Below, piece after piece: positions 24,704-36,589 of a stretch of DNA of 64,000 bases. The translations under genes were made by a program, and so were the position numbers. The stretch covers positions 68,859,414-68,923,413 of the forward strand of contig CP141126.1 of assembly GCA_035236585.1 (NCBI GenBank), written 5' to 3'. The notes beneath the pieces are model-generated. The model worked only from the letters and a program-made list of their open reading frames with translations. It was not told the origin of the DNA and searched no databases. Numbering within the stretch: position 1 is the stretch's first letter; every line of letters begins with the position of its first letter. Source of the stretch: Warburgia ugandensis (Eukaryota; Streptophyta; Magnoliopsida; Canellales; Canellaceae).

Positions 24704-24849
24704 AATTTATTTTGTACAAAATTCTATGTGCATTATGTACCTTGAGGCAAGACTTAGGTTTTGTTACAAATGAATTTAAAAGAAAAGAATTTCCACTCCA
24801 TTTGAAAAAATGTATTACAAAATGTGTTACAAAAACTAGGGTCATCACA

Positions 24850-25160
24850 TTTTGCAAGTGGTCAATCATAAATGAACCTTCTGGCATCTTGTATATATCT
24901 CATTGCATAAGCATGATATGATATGTAGTGATAAGAACAAAACATTCATTTAGTGCATTCCATATCTAATTAGTAGTTTCTAAAACTTCACAAGTCATGA
25001 TGAGGTCCCCATGCATATCTATACTTAGCATTCATATCATCCTCATGCGACTTGTAATAAGTGACATCATGCACAAGCTTTCCCGCATCAGACACAGGTT
25101 GAACCATAATTGCTACTAGAGTATATGTAACTTTTGTACTCATGCAAGATATATGTCATT
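24850..25160 (-). pseudogene. Copia-1 gag N-terminal part
   Basis: Minus strand reads YAWGPHHDL (W of the early gag motif), then after stops a stretch like E(I)WNALNECF..YHYISYHAYA and later KMPEGS(F)MIDHLQN, matching the Copia gag order W..L...Y..... K(M).EG.S...H...F. Ends abruptly at the solo LTR that begins (in minus reading) at 24849. Degenerate with several stops. Confidence 0.65.
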
Positions 25161-25643
25161 AGGCAGTTCTCCATCTAAAAATTATTTCCATCAAGTTTTT
25201 CTCACTTATTCTATTCTTAAATAATCATTTTCAATGTGATTTCTCCACTATAGCAAAAAAGGGTAAAATACATAAATTCTATGTGGATAAGTCTATGGTT
25301 ATTCAACACATTTACACATAAGATTTATGATATACACCATTAAAGATCCTCTTTCAATTCAACTACAAGAAATATTGAACCAAAATTTCAATGGCTTGTA
25401 AGGTTGATCTCAAAATTTTAGATTTAATAATCATAGTAAGATAACAAAAGTTGACATTCAATTTTATATGATAATATTGACACTTAAATGCCAACTCTAA
25501 ATTCTATATCCTTCCCAGGCATTGGATATAGTTTTAATAAAAAATCATTTCCAACTAATTTGATAAAGTTACAAGATTAAACATAGTAACTTCAATGAAA
25601 AGCTTCTCACCCCCTAGATTTGATGACTATGAACTCAAAATGT

Positions 25644-25656
25644 GCTCTAATTCCAT
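25644..25656 (-). other. Copia-1 primer-binding site (decayed)
   Basis: Plus 'gctctaattcca' is the reverse complement of TGGAATTAGAGC, two changes from TGGTATCAGAGC, the common initiator-Met tRNA primer site of plant LTR elements. It lies directly next to the LTR end candidate at 25657. Confidence 0.6.
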
Positions 25657-26405
25657 TGTTTGCTTGTGGATGTGAATGGAAAAATTTTTTGTAGTAGCAT
25701 CTACAAAAACAAAAGCGAAATCTCACCAAATCATTGATGGAGACATAATTAGATGAAAAGATCAAATATTAGATCATCGAAAGTATGATGTACCTACACC
25801 ACTTTAGGTGTTAGCAACTTTACACCTATTAGATCTTAGGCAGATTTTACATGGATGATTGAGGTTGAATATGGATGCACAAGGAAGCTTTAAGAATAGA
25901 AGAGAAAGCTGTGACTAGGGTTACAAAAACTTAGCTATCAAGGGAGCTCTATATCCTTTATATAGAAGTCCCAAGTAGAGTTTTCTCATAAAAATAAGAA
26001 AATGACAAGTTTGCCACAAAATCTCCAGGTTTTAGTAATGACTAATATACGCTTCTCTTTCTCCATAATTTCAATTATACAAGTATTAGTTAAAACTCTA
26101 CAATCTTTTAGAGATTACTTGTACAAACTTAAATTAAATAATCAATAAATTTCCTATTGTTCCCACAAGTATCTAAATTGAATCTCTCACATTGAGCACA
26201 ATAGGTAAGACCTTCAAGATTAATCATCATCTGAAATACTAAGAACCCCATACCAAATCTCCATTAGATCAATACAAAAATATCCCATCTCCATATTGCA
26301 TGCCATAGACCACACAATATACACAAAAGTTAATTGGCTCTAATCCCCTTAAGAGCATCCATTCGCCTTAACTTATGAAATTTCATGTAAATCATCATTG
26401 TTACA
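25657..26405 (-). mobile_element. Copia-1 5' LTR (probable)
   Basis: Bounded by TGTTTGCTTGTGGATG at 25657 next to the PBS and by ...ATTGTTACA at 26405; about 750 bp, a normal Copia LTR size. Contains 'cacaccactttaggtgttagcaactttacacct'-type short inverted stretches near 25797-25830. The outer end is uncertain because another LTR-like start (TGTTACAACCC) overlaps it at 26399 and no partner LTR was found. Confidence 0.45.
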
Positions 26406-27150
26406 ACCCTTTTCAAACAATATATATATATATATATATTTAATCATTAAGTAAATTTAGAAATCAGTTTGTAAATATATCTATAAAATCCTAATATAAT
26501 GTTAGAGGTTGAAACAAATGTTAAGTCCATGCCATGATTTATCTCTTTGCTATTAGAACTAATAACATCATATTGTATATATGACAATGTCTATCCTAAG
26601 CATGTAAGTAGTTAGGTATCAATGTAGTTGCTTTCTTAGCAATGCTCCAATATTTAAATCAACACAAGCCATTAGTAAACATACCAAAGTTGCAATCACT
26701 ATACATCAATTTCTCAACATAGTGAAGGGTTGCTAAGGGCACTATATTTGCCAACACAAATGGCCTCTCACATGGTATAGGAATGAGAATTGGTCCTATC
26801 CCTACAGGGTGTGATCTCAAGCATGTATTGCATGATGTACATGTCATGATGTGATTTTATAGAACTTATATTAGTCTAGGACTAGGTATATAGTTACATC
26901 ATGCAAGATCTATCCTCTTTAATTGTGGGTCTATCCATCATAGTTTTGAATAGCTAATTATTTACTTTGATCTCTCATGGAATCAAAGTAGCTCACCACC
27001 TTCTTGTTGTTAGCCTTATTCCAAGCCTCTTCTCACATTGAGTGGTCATCTCTATGGCAAGCTAACCCACCAGATGGCAATTAATTGACTAAGTTCTCTA
27101 AACATGTATCCACAAGCATGAAATAATACATACATATGTATGTGCAATCC
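26406..27150. other. Unassigned, with (TA)n microsatellite
   Basis: Starts with CCCTTTTCAAAC after TGTTACAA, like the plus-coordinate start of the minus-strand LTRs in this window, followed by a (TA)n run at 26420-26439. The rest probably contains the untranslated 3' end of Copia-2. No gene support for the open frame 26659-26847. Confidence 0.4.
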
Positions 27151-27319
27151 TTAGGTAACTAATATGTTTGAATCATGCATAACATGATTATCAACATAAA
27201 GTAATGAAAATTTTGAAAGGCCACACCAATTTCTAGTAGCTCCCAATTGGCCAAAAAGAAATAGCATGTGTAGTGCAATCCCATCCCTCTAGTATGCCAC
27301 AAAGAGGATTCATGAACTA

Positions 27320-28050
27320 GTTTCTTTGTCGTATGATTATCCAATATATTTCCAATAGGAATGTAGCCAATAATAGCCTCTCCATCAGCTATGGCCAGTC
27401 GCACAAAGTGATACTTCCTCTAAATGTGCTTTGAATTCTTATGGAACTTTTGATCTTTCATGAAGGAAATACAAAAGTAATCTCACATAACAACAAAATG
27501 AGTTCTCTAGCACAAATAACAGTCTCCAAGATATCTAATAGTTTTGTGGCCATATTTCCTCCATAGTCATCACAAAACATGCAATATACTTGACCTCCAT
27601 GGTGGACACACAATACAATCTTGCTTCTTACTCACCCAAGAAATAGCATCTCTTCCAAGAATGAAAATGTACCCTAAAATTGATAATATATCATCTCCAT
27701 TAAAAATTAGCATCTTTGCATCCCTACATATATTTTTATATCATTGCCCTAATAGCAAAGCATGTATCCCTTGGTTCCTTTCAAGTATTAGAAGATCCTC
27801 TTGATAGCTTGCCATAAAACATACTTGGATTATTTTGATGATGACTAATGAGACTAACTACATAGCATATGTCGAGTCGAGTGCATCACATTGCATACAT
27901 AAGACTACTGACCACATGTGCATAAGAAACCATACTCATTTTGGACTTTTCTTTATTAGATGATGGACACATTTGGATGCTCAACTATCATCCTTTATCT
28001 ACAAAAGTTACCATAGGTTTACAATTAGACATATTGAAACAATCGAGAAA
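27320..28050 (-). pseudogene. Copia-2 RNase H region
   Basis: Reads MSMVSYAHVVSSLMYAM (MS.VPYA.AVGSLMYAM), CTRLDSTYAM (C(T)RPDI..AV), LERNQGIHALL (LKGT.....L), LGYIFILGRDAISWVSKKQ (GYVF.LGG.AISW.SK.Q), and later LAIADGEAIIGYIP...N (the HF.RD....G.....Y..T..N.AD..TK tail). These are the conserved Copia connection/RNase H signatures in order. RNase H would remove the RNA strand during cDNA synthesis. Several stops; not functional. Confidence 0.8.
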
Positions 28051-28800
28051 TTTATTTATGTAGGTCTCTTCAAACAAATCTAAAAAGTTCTTAGATCAAT
28101 TTATGGTGATTTTAATCCCTAAGAATAATTTGCCTCACTTATATCTTTCATCTCAAGATTTGAAGAAAGTCATTTCTTGGTTACTTCTATCAACTCCACA
28201 TCATTCCTCTCTAAAAGAATGTCATTAACATACAAAGAGAATATTATGAATGCACATGACCAAGCCAATTAATGAAGAAACATTGGTTTTCTTCACTCAT
28301 TTTAAATCTAAAAGATGCAATTGCATTATGAAATTTTATATACCACTGTCTTGATGATTGTTTGAGACCTTAAATATCTTTACAGACCTTGTCTGCTTGA
28401 CCTTTTACTTCATATCCTTAAGGTTGTTTCATATAAATATCTTCTTCTAGGTCTAAACCAAGAGTAGTGGTCTTTACATCCATTTGATATCACTCCAAGT
28501 CTAAGTATGCAACAATAAACAGTATAAGGTGGATAGGTGGATAGAGGTGAAGGTTGCTAAATGAGAGAAGTCTCCTCATTGTCATTACCTTCAATCGAGT
28601 GAACCTATTACCCATTAGTCCAGCCTTATATTTTGAATAGACCCATTGGTTTTTCTTTGATCTCAAGGCTCACTTGTTTCCTATTTCCTTCCTCTCAAAA
28701 AATAAATCAACAAGTTCCCACACTTTATTTTTCATCACAAAGCTAATTTTGTTTTCATTCATTACTAGTACCTATTCTTTTGAATTGGGTGTCTTTAATG
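28050..28800 (-). pseudogene. Copia-2 reverse transcriptase
   Basis: Minus-strand reading gives MDVKTTTLGLDLEEDIYMKQP (LDVKTAFLNGDLEEEIYMEQP in the family, shown by the DVK and LEE.IYM.QP words), GLKQSSRQWYIKFH, FKMSEENQC, then YVNDILLERND where the catalytic box is normally YVDD, and NLEMKDISEANY. The first Asp of YxDD is therefore Asn (about 28220-28231). Stops interrupt the frame at several points. Catalytically dead by sequence. Confidence 0.85.
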
Positions 28801-29330
28801 CACCACAAAATGAATCATGTTCATCTTCATCTATCAAAATATAGATAATTGCTTCATCATGAGCATTAGTGAAATGTTATATGCTAACATGTGTTCTTCT
28901 CTTAAGGATTAGAGGTATTAGTAAGTCACCACCTGTGGGTTGATTACTCCTACTACTTTCCATAGTAAGTTGTGGACTCTCACTTTCTGTTTATGACATT
29001 TGAGGACTCTCACTACTTAAAGGTGACTTCCACTATCCGAAGAAAGTGAGGATTGAGTCCCACTTTCAATAGGTATATTATGAAAATCTATCTTTATCCT
29101 ATGTCTCTATCTACTAGAAAATTGACATCTCTTTCCTAAATCTCTACATTAATCATTCAAGGGAACATTCCCTTAGAGTGTTTAGGATAATGAATGAAAA
29201 TGCATACTCTAGTTCTATTTTCCAATTTATCACCTTCATCATGGTGAGGTATAAGAGCATGAGCCAAACACCCCCATGACATCAAATTCATTTGCATTAG
29301 GCTTCCAACCTATCCATTGTTTGTAAGGGT
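28800..29330 (-). pseudogene. Copia-2 linker between integrase and RT
   Basis: Low-complexity, Ser/acidic-rich decayed sequence typical of the Copia region between the integrase core and RT; contains repeated 'ggactctcact' words near 28970-29010. No clear domain. Confidence 0.5.
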
Positions 29331-29900
29331 TGGCATGGACTATAAAAGGATGATATTAAGTATGCAAATGGTTGATGGGAAAGCATCTTCCCATAAGGAA
29401 GGAGAAGGATTTGGATGAGCCATCATAGACCGTTGGTTAGGGAGTGTACTGCATAGATGTCCAGTGAATAATCTCATTACCTACACAAAATTTGTCAAAT
29501 AATTCATATTAATATTCACTATCTTGATCAGTTTATAAGATTTTTTATCTTTTCTTTAACTTGAAGTGCTTAAACATTTACAAAGCTTCATGCTTATGAG
29601 TAATGAGGTGGATATAACCATACCTAGAGAAATCATCTATGTAAGACATGAAATAATGGGAACCATTCCTTTGCCCTAACACTCATGGGTCCTCAAATTT
29701 CAAAGTAGATTATCTATAGAAGATTCTTTATTCTCTTATCATTAGGAAAGGGATCTATAATTGCTTTTCCTGATATGTAGGATTCACATGTTCAAAAACT
29801 AACAACTTTTAAATGTTCTAGGTAACCATCCTTAGATAACCTAGACATTCAATCCTGGCCTATGTGTCCTAATCTAGCATTCCATGAAGAAGAAGCATCT
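29330..29900 (-). pseudogene. Copia-2 integrase fragment
   Basis: Minus-strand words in order: WNARLGHIGQD (W.RLGH....M of the HHCC zinc region), CESYISGKA (C..C..GK), PMSVRAKEW (GP..........Y), and SLRT/VHYS-type remnants of the core, with nucleotide-level match to Copia-1 14540-15029. Frameshifted and stopped. Confidence 0.8.
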
Positions 29901-30560
29901 ATCACATCCACACAACCCATTGTAGGGTTTCAGCATTTATCAAAACAAATACTATCAAGTTGAAACAAATTATCTTTTATAAAACTTTAACAATAAACAA
30001 TGTTGTTCTGTAGAATAGAAACTCTTTCATTTGAATACTCATATTCAAAACCATTCCTAACAAATTGTAGAAAAGAAACTAAATTCTTCCTCATGCCAAA
30101 AGAGTACAGAGTATCATGAAGTGTTAAATTAATAGCATCTAAAGCTATTGCCATGTTATGATTGGACCAAGTGTTAGCCAAGTATACCAATTGAAACCAT
30201 CAATAGCAAGTGTTTGACTAAACTATTTGATTATAAATGCCTTTATTTTAATATGAGCACCTTTTACAACCACATATTTCATCAAATTTTTTTTAGGGTA
30301 TCTAGTGCTTCCAAACTTGGTGATGTATAACTTTCAATGTCCTTTTCATAAACCTTCTTCAACTCCTAAACTTAGATTCCTGTAATCATTCTTCAATAAG
30401 ATACTTCACAATAGTTGGAGTCAAGTTTGATGGATCAACTGACCAAGAGGAAATAGTGGAGCCTATGCAACTGGTCTTTAAGGGTATGATCTTAGCTTCT
30501 TTATTAACCAAACTATTGTAGAGTACTTAGACCTAATTAAACACTAACTTTGATGGAGTG
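29900..30560 (-). pseudogene. Copia-2 GAG-pre-integrase and gag remnant
   Basis: Frame 30190-29987 reads SNHNMAIALDAINLTLHDTL, GMRKNLVSFLQFV and NERVSILQNN, matching the pre-integrase domain in Copia-1. Beyond 30240, LKDQLHRLHYFL and KKVYEKDIESY with stops look like gag C-terminal text. The protease motif is not recognisable. Confidence 0.65.
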
Positions 30561-31729
30561 TGGATAGGTGAAATTTTAGACCACTTTAATGGTTTTTTGA
30601 GGACCCACACTTTGTTTTCACACCATGAATAGACATCGCTAGGTTTTACAAAAGAACATTCCAAGTAGGATACAAAATGGCCCAAAATCTACAAAAAAAA
30701 AAAGCACGAAAATACGTAGATATAAAGTTTTCAAAAAACATACCTATCGACTTTATGATTGTAGAGTGTAAATTCCCTTTCAGAAATGACCTCAACCCTT
30801 AAATTGCTTTCTTTTGGGTTTTTCAAGAAATAGGATACCTAGATTTTATGGTACTCAAAATACAAAAATGTTTACAAAAGTGAAGTAGGAATCCTTTGTA
30901 TGGTGGTTACATAAGACCACTTGATAATCAAGAAGCCTAACCCTTATAAACTTTATGATCATAAACTAAGAGAGACAAAAACTTAAAACAATCAAGTTTT
31001 CTTCTTACCCTTGCTTGTGCATGGAATTAACACTAATGCCACCCCCATTTCTATAAATAAGAGGTCCCTTTATTTCATTTTAATAATGATAAGCTAGAGA
31101 AAAGAGCATTTTAGGTAGATTTCATTCCTATTATATGATCATTTATCTCTCTCTTTCTTAGATAGTTTTGGGTTTTCTCTTGCAGATAGATTTAGAATTA
31201 TGATCTTAATTTGGGAAAATGTCTAAAGGAATTTTGGGAGGCTCTCTCAAAGCAAGAATACTAATCCATAAGCCACGTTAGATGCAAGAATTGAATTCCA
31301 TAGGAGATAGTGAAAAATCTATATGCTTAGGAATTCAATTCTGCCTCCTAGAAGAGGAAACCCCTTTATCTCTATTTTCATGCTCTTCCTTAAATTTAGA
31401 AAATAAAATAAGATTTCCAGTTGGAATTCCTCTGTAGTAAAATTTCTAAAGGGGTTTTCTAATGGAATTCTCACTGTGTTTACTAAATTGAGCACATGTT
31501 AGTCTTCTTTCCTTTAAATAGTAGAGGATCAATCAAATCTCTAATCCCTGTTTAAAGAGAAAAAATCACTCTATACCCCAAAATAAAGAGGTAGTTTTCA
31601 AAAAATACTTCTTTTTTATAAACTAGATTCTTAAATTAATTTCTCTTTTATTTTTATTTTCTCTCTCTCTTTTTTTGAATCTTAAGATGTCACCCTAAAT
31701 ACCATAATGAAGAAATTTGGGTTTCCAAG
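30560..31729. other. Unassigned LTR-like stretch
   Basis: No coding similarity. Contains TATAAATA at 31052-31059 in a promoter-like context, 'tgaggacccacac' near 30600, and pyrimidine-rich tracts near 31610-31680. It could be a decayed solo LTR on the plus strand, but no TG...CA pair or duplication was found. It forms the left flank of Athila-B; the 5 bp before the LTR are CCAAG. Confidence 0.4.
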
Positions 31730-34350
31730 TGATAAGTATTTAGTTTGTATAAAAAATACCAAATTAGTAGTCCATATGTTATAAATTATAGGCATTATCT
31801 GAGGGTTTTTCTAGAAATTCATAACACATGCATTTCTAACCTAATAATTAAAATTTCTAATTTTGGTAGGTTCAGGAGCTAATCTAGAGAAAACTCAATA
31901 ATCATAATTTTCTAGGTTCTAGTTAGGGTTTTTACTCTTTTGTAAGTGTTAAGAAGATGGTTTGACGACCGAGATCGAGAAAGACAAGATTTGAAGATTA
32001 AGATCAAAACACAGAAAAAGACCAAAATTTAAAAGATGAATCAAGGTTCAAGATTATCTTAAGGCAAGCAAGAAAGCAATTGAAAGATCCAAAGATGATT
32101 AAAATGGGCCTTTATAAAAAACCATGCAATTCCACCACTGCATGAGAATTGGAGTCATGCATACAAGTTTCCTAAGCTAACAAGGAAACCTAAGGAAGCT
32201 ATGCCACTCAAACCTTAAAGCTAAAGGACATAGCTAGTTAAGCCATCAAGCATTGAGCCATCAAAGTGAACCACCAAACCACATGAGAACCATGCCACAT
32301 GAAGTCACATGATTGGAGGACTTTTAGAAGCAATTATCCCATGCTAAAAACATGAATTTCAAGTGATAATTAGGAGTTTGATGGAAATTTGTATATGGAA
32401 AGATATGCATGCATAGGTGGACCAATCAAGGGAGAAACCACACCAAATTTCCTTATCTTTCCCCCCTTTTCCCCCTCTATTCTATCTCTCCTATCCACCA
32501 CATGCTATACTTAGAAAAGGAAGGAGTTCTGTGCCACCTTCCTTGAAAAGTGGTGCCTTCCCCTTTTACTTCCATGCTTAGAGTTCCACCTCATCCCACC
32601 TTCTCATTCCATTCACCACTCAAATACCTCACCTTTCTATTTCTTTCCAACCTCTCTCCATCTTCTTTCCATCCAATCATGTGAGGCACCTTAAGGAAAG
32701 CAATTGTACACAACATTCCTTGGAAGGTGGTGCCTCTCCATTCCTTTTTTTATCTTTTCCACCTATCTACAATCAACCACCTAACTTTTGTACCTTTTTA
32801 ACATTCTCCTTTCTTCCTTGGATAGGATCTTATCAAATTGGAAGAAAAAAATCTATATAACTCCATAAAATTCCATGCATAATTCAAGTAGAGGGGTTGC
32901 TTCTAACTCCTTCAAATCAATCACACCAACTTGGGGGTACTCTTAAAGCTTTGGACTTGAAGATCTAGGCTGCTTTTCCATATCTTCCACAACTTCTTCC
33001 TTGCTTTGTTTCTTTGATTTTTTGCACTTTAAGTCAGGTTAGTACTATCTTTATTTTCCTTAGTTCCATTATTTCTTTATTGCTTTCCTTGTTGTTTATG
33101 TTTCCTACACATAGTTCCTCTTTGATCTCTTTTCACTATTGCTTCCACTTCTCTTAATTTTCATACTTAATTCTTCAACATTAAAGTTATCTTTTCTCTA
33201 GTATAGACAACCAAGATAATAGTTGCTAGGAATCTTATTTTCTTCCTTTTATCTTTTCCTTGTTTCTCATTCAGATTTAGTACTAATTCTTTTAATTTCT
33301 TTACCATCTTCATGCTCTTACTCTCTTGATTTTGCTTTTGAGTTTCACATGCATGTTATCTGAGATTAGTTTGAGATTGTTTGAGTGTGCTTGGGATTTT
33401 CTTTGAATCAAAATCTAGTCATTAGAAAAGTGCACATTTTCCAAGTTGTCATTTATGTACATTCACACCTGCTTCAAGTGTAATTTCCAATTCAATGAAT
33501 AAACTTCTTCATTGAGCATTGTTACTATTTCATTCTAGAATTAAAGTATTTCCAATCTTTAGTGTTATCCTTCAGGAATTACAAACATCATGTCTCAGTC
33601 CATGCCTCATTTGATTTAAGTTTCATGAACACCATATTTCTGGATTTTAACCTTTCATGATTCATGCATAATTTGCAACAATCCATACACTTATTTTTGC
33701 TTGATTTATTAGGAACCCATTTAGATTTTTAGATAGTGTAGTTAATGTTTTGATTAGATCCTATGTTAGAAAGCTTTTGGTTCATGCATTCTAGACAAAT
33801 TTTCACTCATGAACCATGCGCACAACTCCATGGGTCATATGTATGGTCATTGGGTGATTTTCCTTTAAGTGGTTTATTGTTTCCTTCATGGTAGTTTTAC
33901 ATTAGTTGTTTAGTTATTTGCATCTCAGTTAAGATTTATAAAGTTTCTTAATTTAGTTTTGCAAAGCTTTATTTTTAGCAAGTTTTAGGGTTAGAAAATT
34001 TTCAATTTTAGCAAGTTCCCTTAAGTTTCCTAGATTCATTCATTCTAGTTTTGCATTGGTTTCTTTTATTAAATGCCTATTAGTTAGGAAAATTTCTAAT
34101 TTCATTGAATATCTTTATTTTTAGAAAGTTTCCTTTAATTCATGTTTCTAATTTTATGCATGTTGCTCATACAATGTTGGTTAAATTCCTAATTTAATCA
34201 AAACAATCTCTCTTTGGCTAAAGATAAGTGATTTAAATAAGATATAAACAATATCTAAATCTATGAGATTCCTCATGGGGTTACCTCTCTTACATGAAAA
34301 TTAATACATTAACTTGTGTGCTTATGAGTAATTTTAATGTTACTCCTAGT
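31730..34350 (+). mobile_element. Athila-B 5' LTR
   Basis: Starts TGATAAGTATTTAG, the same start as the LTR at 56434 (TGATAAGTATTCAATTTGG). 31730-33045 aligns with 56434-57797, and 33125-34350 aligns inversely with the copy at 1-3565. The PBS follows within a few bases. Length 2.6 kb. Contains pyrimidine-rich tracts at 32455-32840 and a weak TATA (tctatataac) at about 32852. Confidence 0.85.
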
Positions 34351-34353
34351 TTT

Positions 34354-34370
34354 TGGCATCATTGTGAGGA
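34354..34370 (+). other. Athila-B primer-binding site (decayed)
   Basis: TGGCATCATTGTGAGGA compares with the Athila-type site TGGCGCCGTTGCCGGGGA; nearly all differences are C-to-T or G-to-A changes at or near former CpG or CNG positions. The second copy in this window is at 59784. Confidence 0.75.
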
Positions 34371-34725
34371 ATCACAATGGATTTGTGGTTGGATCTTTGT
34401 TAGATTGTTTATCTCTAATCATAGTTTCAGGTTGTATTAGATTAGGGTTTTTGTGACATTCTCGTATTTTTTACCAATTCCTCACAAATTAACTATCTTT
34501 CTTTATTATTGTGCCAAGGGAATTTGACAAAAGGAGCAGCAGGGATCCTATGGGCCAAAGTTTCATCTACTTAAATAGGATTTTCTTAATTTTCTAGATT
34601 AGGGTTTTTGAATTATGAGAGAATTTGGCCCAATTGTAATTTGCAATTATTTATTTCCTTTTAAATGTGTTGTAATAATATTGGTCAAGTGTGGGATATG
34701 GTGGCCAACACTTGATCTTCATTAG
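34371..34725 (+). other. Athila-B leader, left part
   Basis: Untranslated leader, homologous to 59990-60182 (shared 'gcaagtgtgggata.g.tgg', 'gtgatcttcattag'). Ends in ATTAG (34721-34725), the left target-site duplication of the Tekay insertion; the leader resumes at 45072. Confidence 0.8.
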
Positions 34726-35246
34726 TGTGATACCTTGGGTTTTCTAAATATTTTTCCAATACATATAGTAGTAGAAATAATTTTGTTTTTATAAAATAGG
34801 CAAGATCCCAGAAATAAAACTCAAAATTTATTTATTGCTTACAACATCAAGGAAAAATACACAATAAAGAAAACTCTGAGGGTCATTCACACCCCAAAAT
34901 TACAACGATGAACAAAATCAATTTCAGACACTCTGAGCATGCTCAAATTTAAAACCATGATAAATCACACAAGCTGTAAAGAGACAATGATAATAATAGT
35001 CCCAAAGCTCCAAGGTCCATCCATAACCACTACATCATCCATGTGTAAGTATATGCACACTATACAGTGGTATGGGTCTAATCTATCAAAATACACAAAC
35101 ATCTAGGTAGAGTCCCAAAAGTCTAATACAAGTCTAAAAGACGTACACTACTATGTCTCTGAGTACGAAAAGTAGATGGTCCTCAGGTCCTTGTCCAGAT
35201 CCACACTAGTCTACCTGCTTCCCTTTTCGACTATTGCGCTCCAACC

Positions 35247-35278
35247 CTAAGGCATTACAAAACAAAGCAATGCCTCAG
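35247..35278 (-). repeat. LTR hairpin, 10 bp with one G-U in sense RNA
   Basis: Arms 35247-35256 (CTAAGGCATT) and 35269-35278 (AATGCCTCAG). The single mismatch becomes a G-U pair in minus-strand (sense) RNA. The partner LTR has a perfect 11-bp version at 42546-42575. Confidence 0.75.
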
Positions 35279-35630
35279 CAAGCCACACTTGTGTAGGTGA
35301 TTCATATTTAAAAATAAATAAAAATAAAATCAAAGGCACTAAGTATCATAATCATAGCAAAACCTCAGAAGACAAAAGTATACAAGGCATGTGAAACGTT
35401 AACATCCATAATGAATAATTCGAGAAATCATGCACTAAGCAAGATCATCATTAAATCCAAATATCATTACGAGCAATGCATGAAATTCTTGGATACTCAT
35501 TGATCACTATCACCAAGGTCTGTATCCATAGAATAAATAATGCATGCCGAAAGCATAGAAAGCTATACACAATTAAATCATATGAGTACCTCAACTGCAC
35601 TCATGAAGATGGTAATCAGTGCCCATTTCA

Positions 35631-35860
35631 ACCCTAGGTCCCTCACGTGCACCCCACATCAGTCTATTTCCCGACTAAAGGCTGTCAGCCCAAACTACTG
35701 GCCCACCCTCAAATTGGTACAAGACTCTGCTTACCTCGCTTCACTTGGTACAATCTGACCCTGGGTTCCTCACGTGCAGCCACATCAGTCTATTTCCCAA
35801 TGGAAGCCTATTATCCCAAACTACCTTACCCCGCTTCACCCATTAGTCTCAATCAAGATC
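35631..35860. repeat. 127-bp tandem duplication in Tekay LTR (left)
   Basis: Units begin 'accctaggtccctcacgtg' at 35631 and 'accctgggttcctcacgtg' at 35758, period 127 bp. The second unit lacks about 30 bp before 'ttacc(c)cgcttcac'. Equivalent array at 42929-43175. Confidence 0.85.
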
Positions 35861-36589
35861 CATGATAAAGTGCAACCCATCACATATCAACATTAATACT
35901 CATGAAATCAATTGTCATGATAGTGCATATGAAGTACTGTACACATATAGCCAAACATGATAGTGCATAAGACATCTGCCTCAAGAATTTTAGATAAGTC
36001 ACAATCGATGAAATCAATAGTGAAATCCCAAATGTGATCACCTGCCTTAATAATGCAGTACTCCAATCAGACGCGTGAGCTATATCAAGTCGAGTGCCCT
36101 GACGTACCTATCACATCATTGGTTGTTAATCCTACTCAATTTCATTACGATCCATTAAATTTCTATTTCATTCGGTGATTTACATGTATCTTTATGATCA
36201 CGTGTAGATCTAAGGGTCAGATCACTCTCTGATTAGCACATCCTAAGGCACCTTTTTAGATCAACTGTCAAAATCATTTTTCTTGACAATTCAGTGAGAT
36301 CTGACCTTCTAATCCCCTAGATCATTTCATGTTTGAGGTATACACCCATGGTCTAAGGCCTGATCATACATTGATCGGTTTGATCTAGGTCATCTAATAG
36401 TATTTAATTGTTTAACTATTTAAAAGGTACTCCAAGCTAAGTTTTTATCTTAAATCTAGGTCTGCATCATCGAGACGTTCACAATGCCTCTTTCGAATCA
36501 TGATTTGGACCTCTGTAGCTCCTATAATCACATTTTTTGTGAATGAACGGTAAAAAAAACCCAAAATTAAGAAAAATAACATGCCACAC

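Larger units (their letters stand above)
20697..24849 (+). mobile_element. Solo LTR, Gypsy type (family 6, copy 1), 4.15 kb
   Basis: Starts TGTAACACCCTTAAC, ends CTAGGGTCATCACA. It interrupts Copia-1 gag. The reverse complement of 47884-52648 is a second copy with the same start (TGTAACACCTCTAAC) and matching sequence throughout, which fixes both ends independently. Contains a TATA box (21276), polyadenylation signal AATAAA (24698), the conserved LTR block at 23930-24030 and a perfect 15-bp hairpin (24469-24508). No internal coding region or LTR pair, so it is a solo LTR of unusual length. Left flank TTCTA and right flank TTTTG do not show a clear target-site duplication. Confidence 0.8.
14515..26405 (-). 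mobile_element. Copia-1: Ty1/Copia retrotransposon, split by two solo LTRs
   Basis: Reading the minus strand from high to low coordinate gives a Copia order: 5' LTR (about 25657-26405), Met-tRNA-like PBS (25644), gag (24850-25160 and 20330-20696), protease and GAG-pre-integrase (19684-20330), integrase (14540-15029). It is interrupted at 20697-24849 and 15030-19683 by solo LTRs, and its RT/RNase H part is missing because another LTR begins at 14514. All frames carry stops. Copia-2 (27150-30560) has matching integrase and pre-integrase regions and served to align the pieces. Confidence 0.75.
27150..30560 (-). mobile_element. Copia-2: degenerate Ty1/Copia internal region
   Basis: Minus-strand order from high to low coordinate: gag remnant (about 30240-30550), GAG-pre-integrase (29900-30190), integrase (29330-29900), RT (28050-28800), RNase H (27320-28050). 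All are broken by stops and frameshifts but run in the standard Copia order PR-INT-RT-RH. LTRs were not identified. Integrase and pre-integrase parts are close to those of Copia-1, so both belong to one lineage. Confidence 0.75.

Noticed and set aside
30560..31729. A preceding Athila element whose 3' LTR would be at 31730
   Set aside because: No polypurine tract or integrase sequence lies before 31730, so it is treated as a true 5' LTR.
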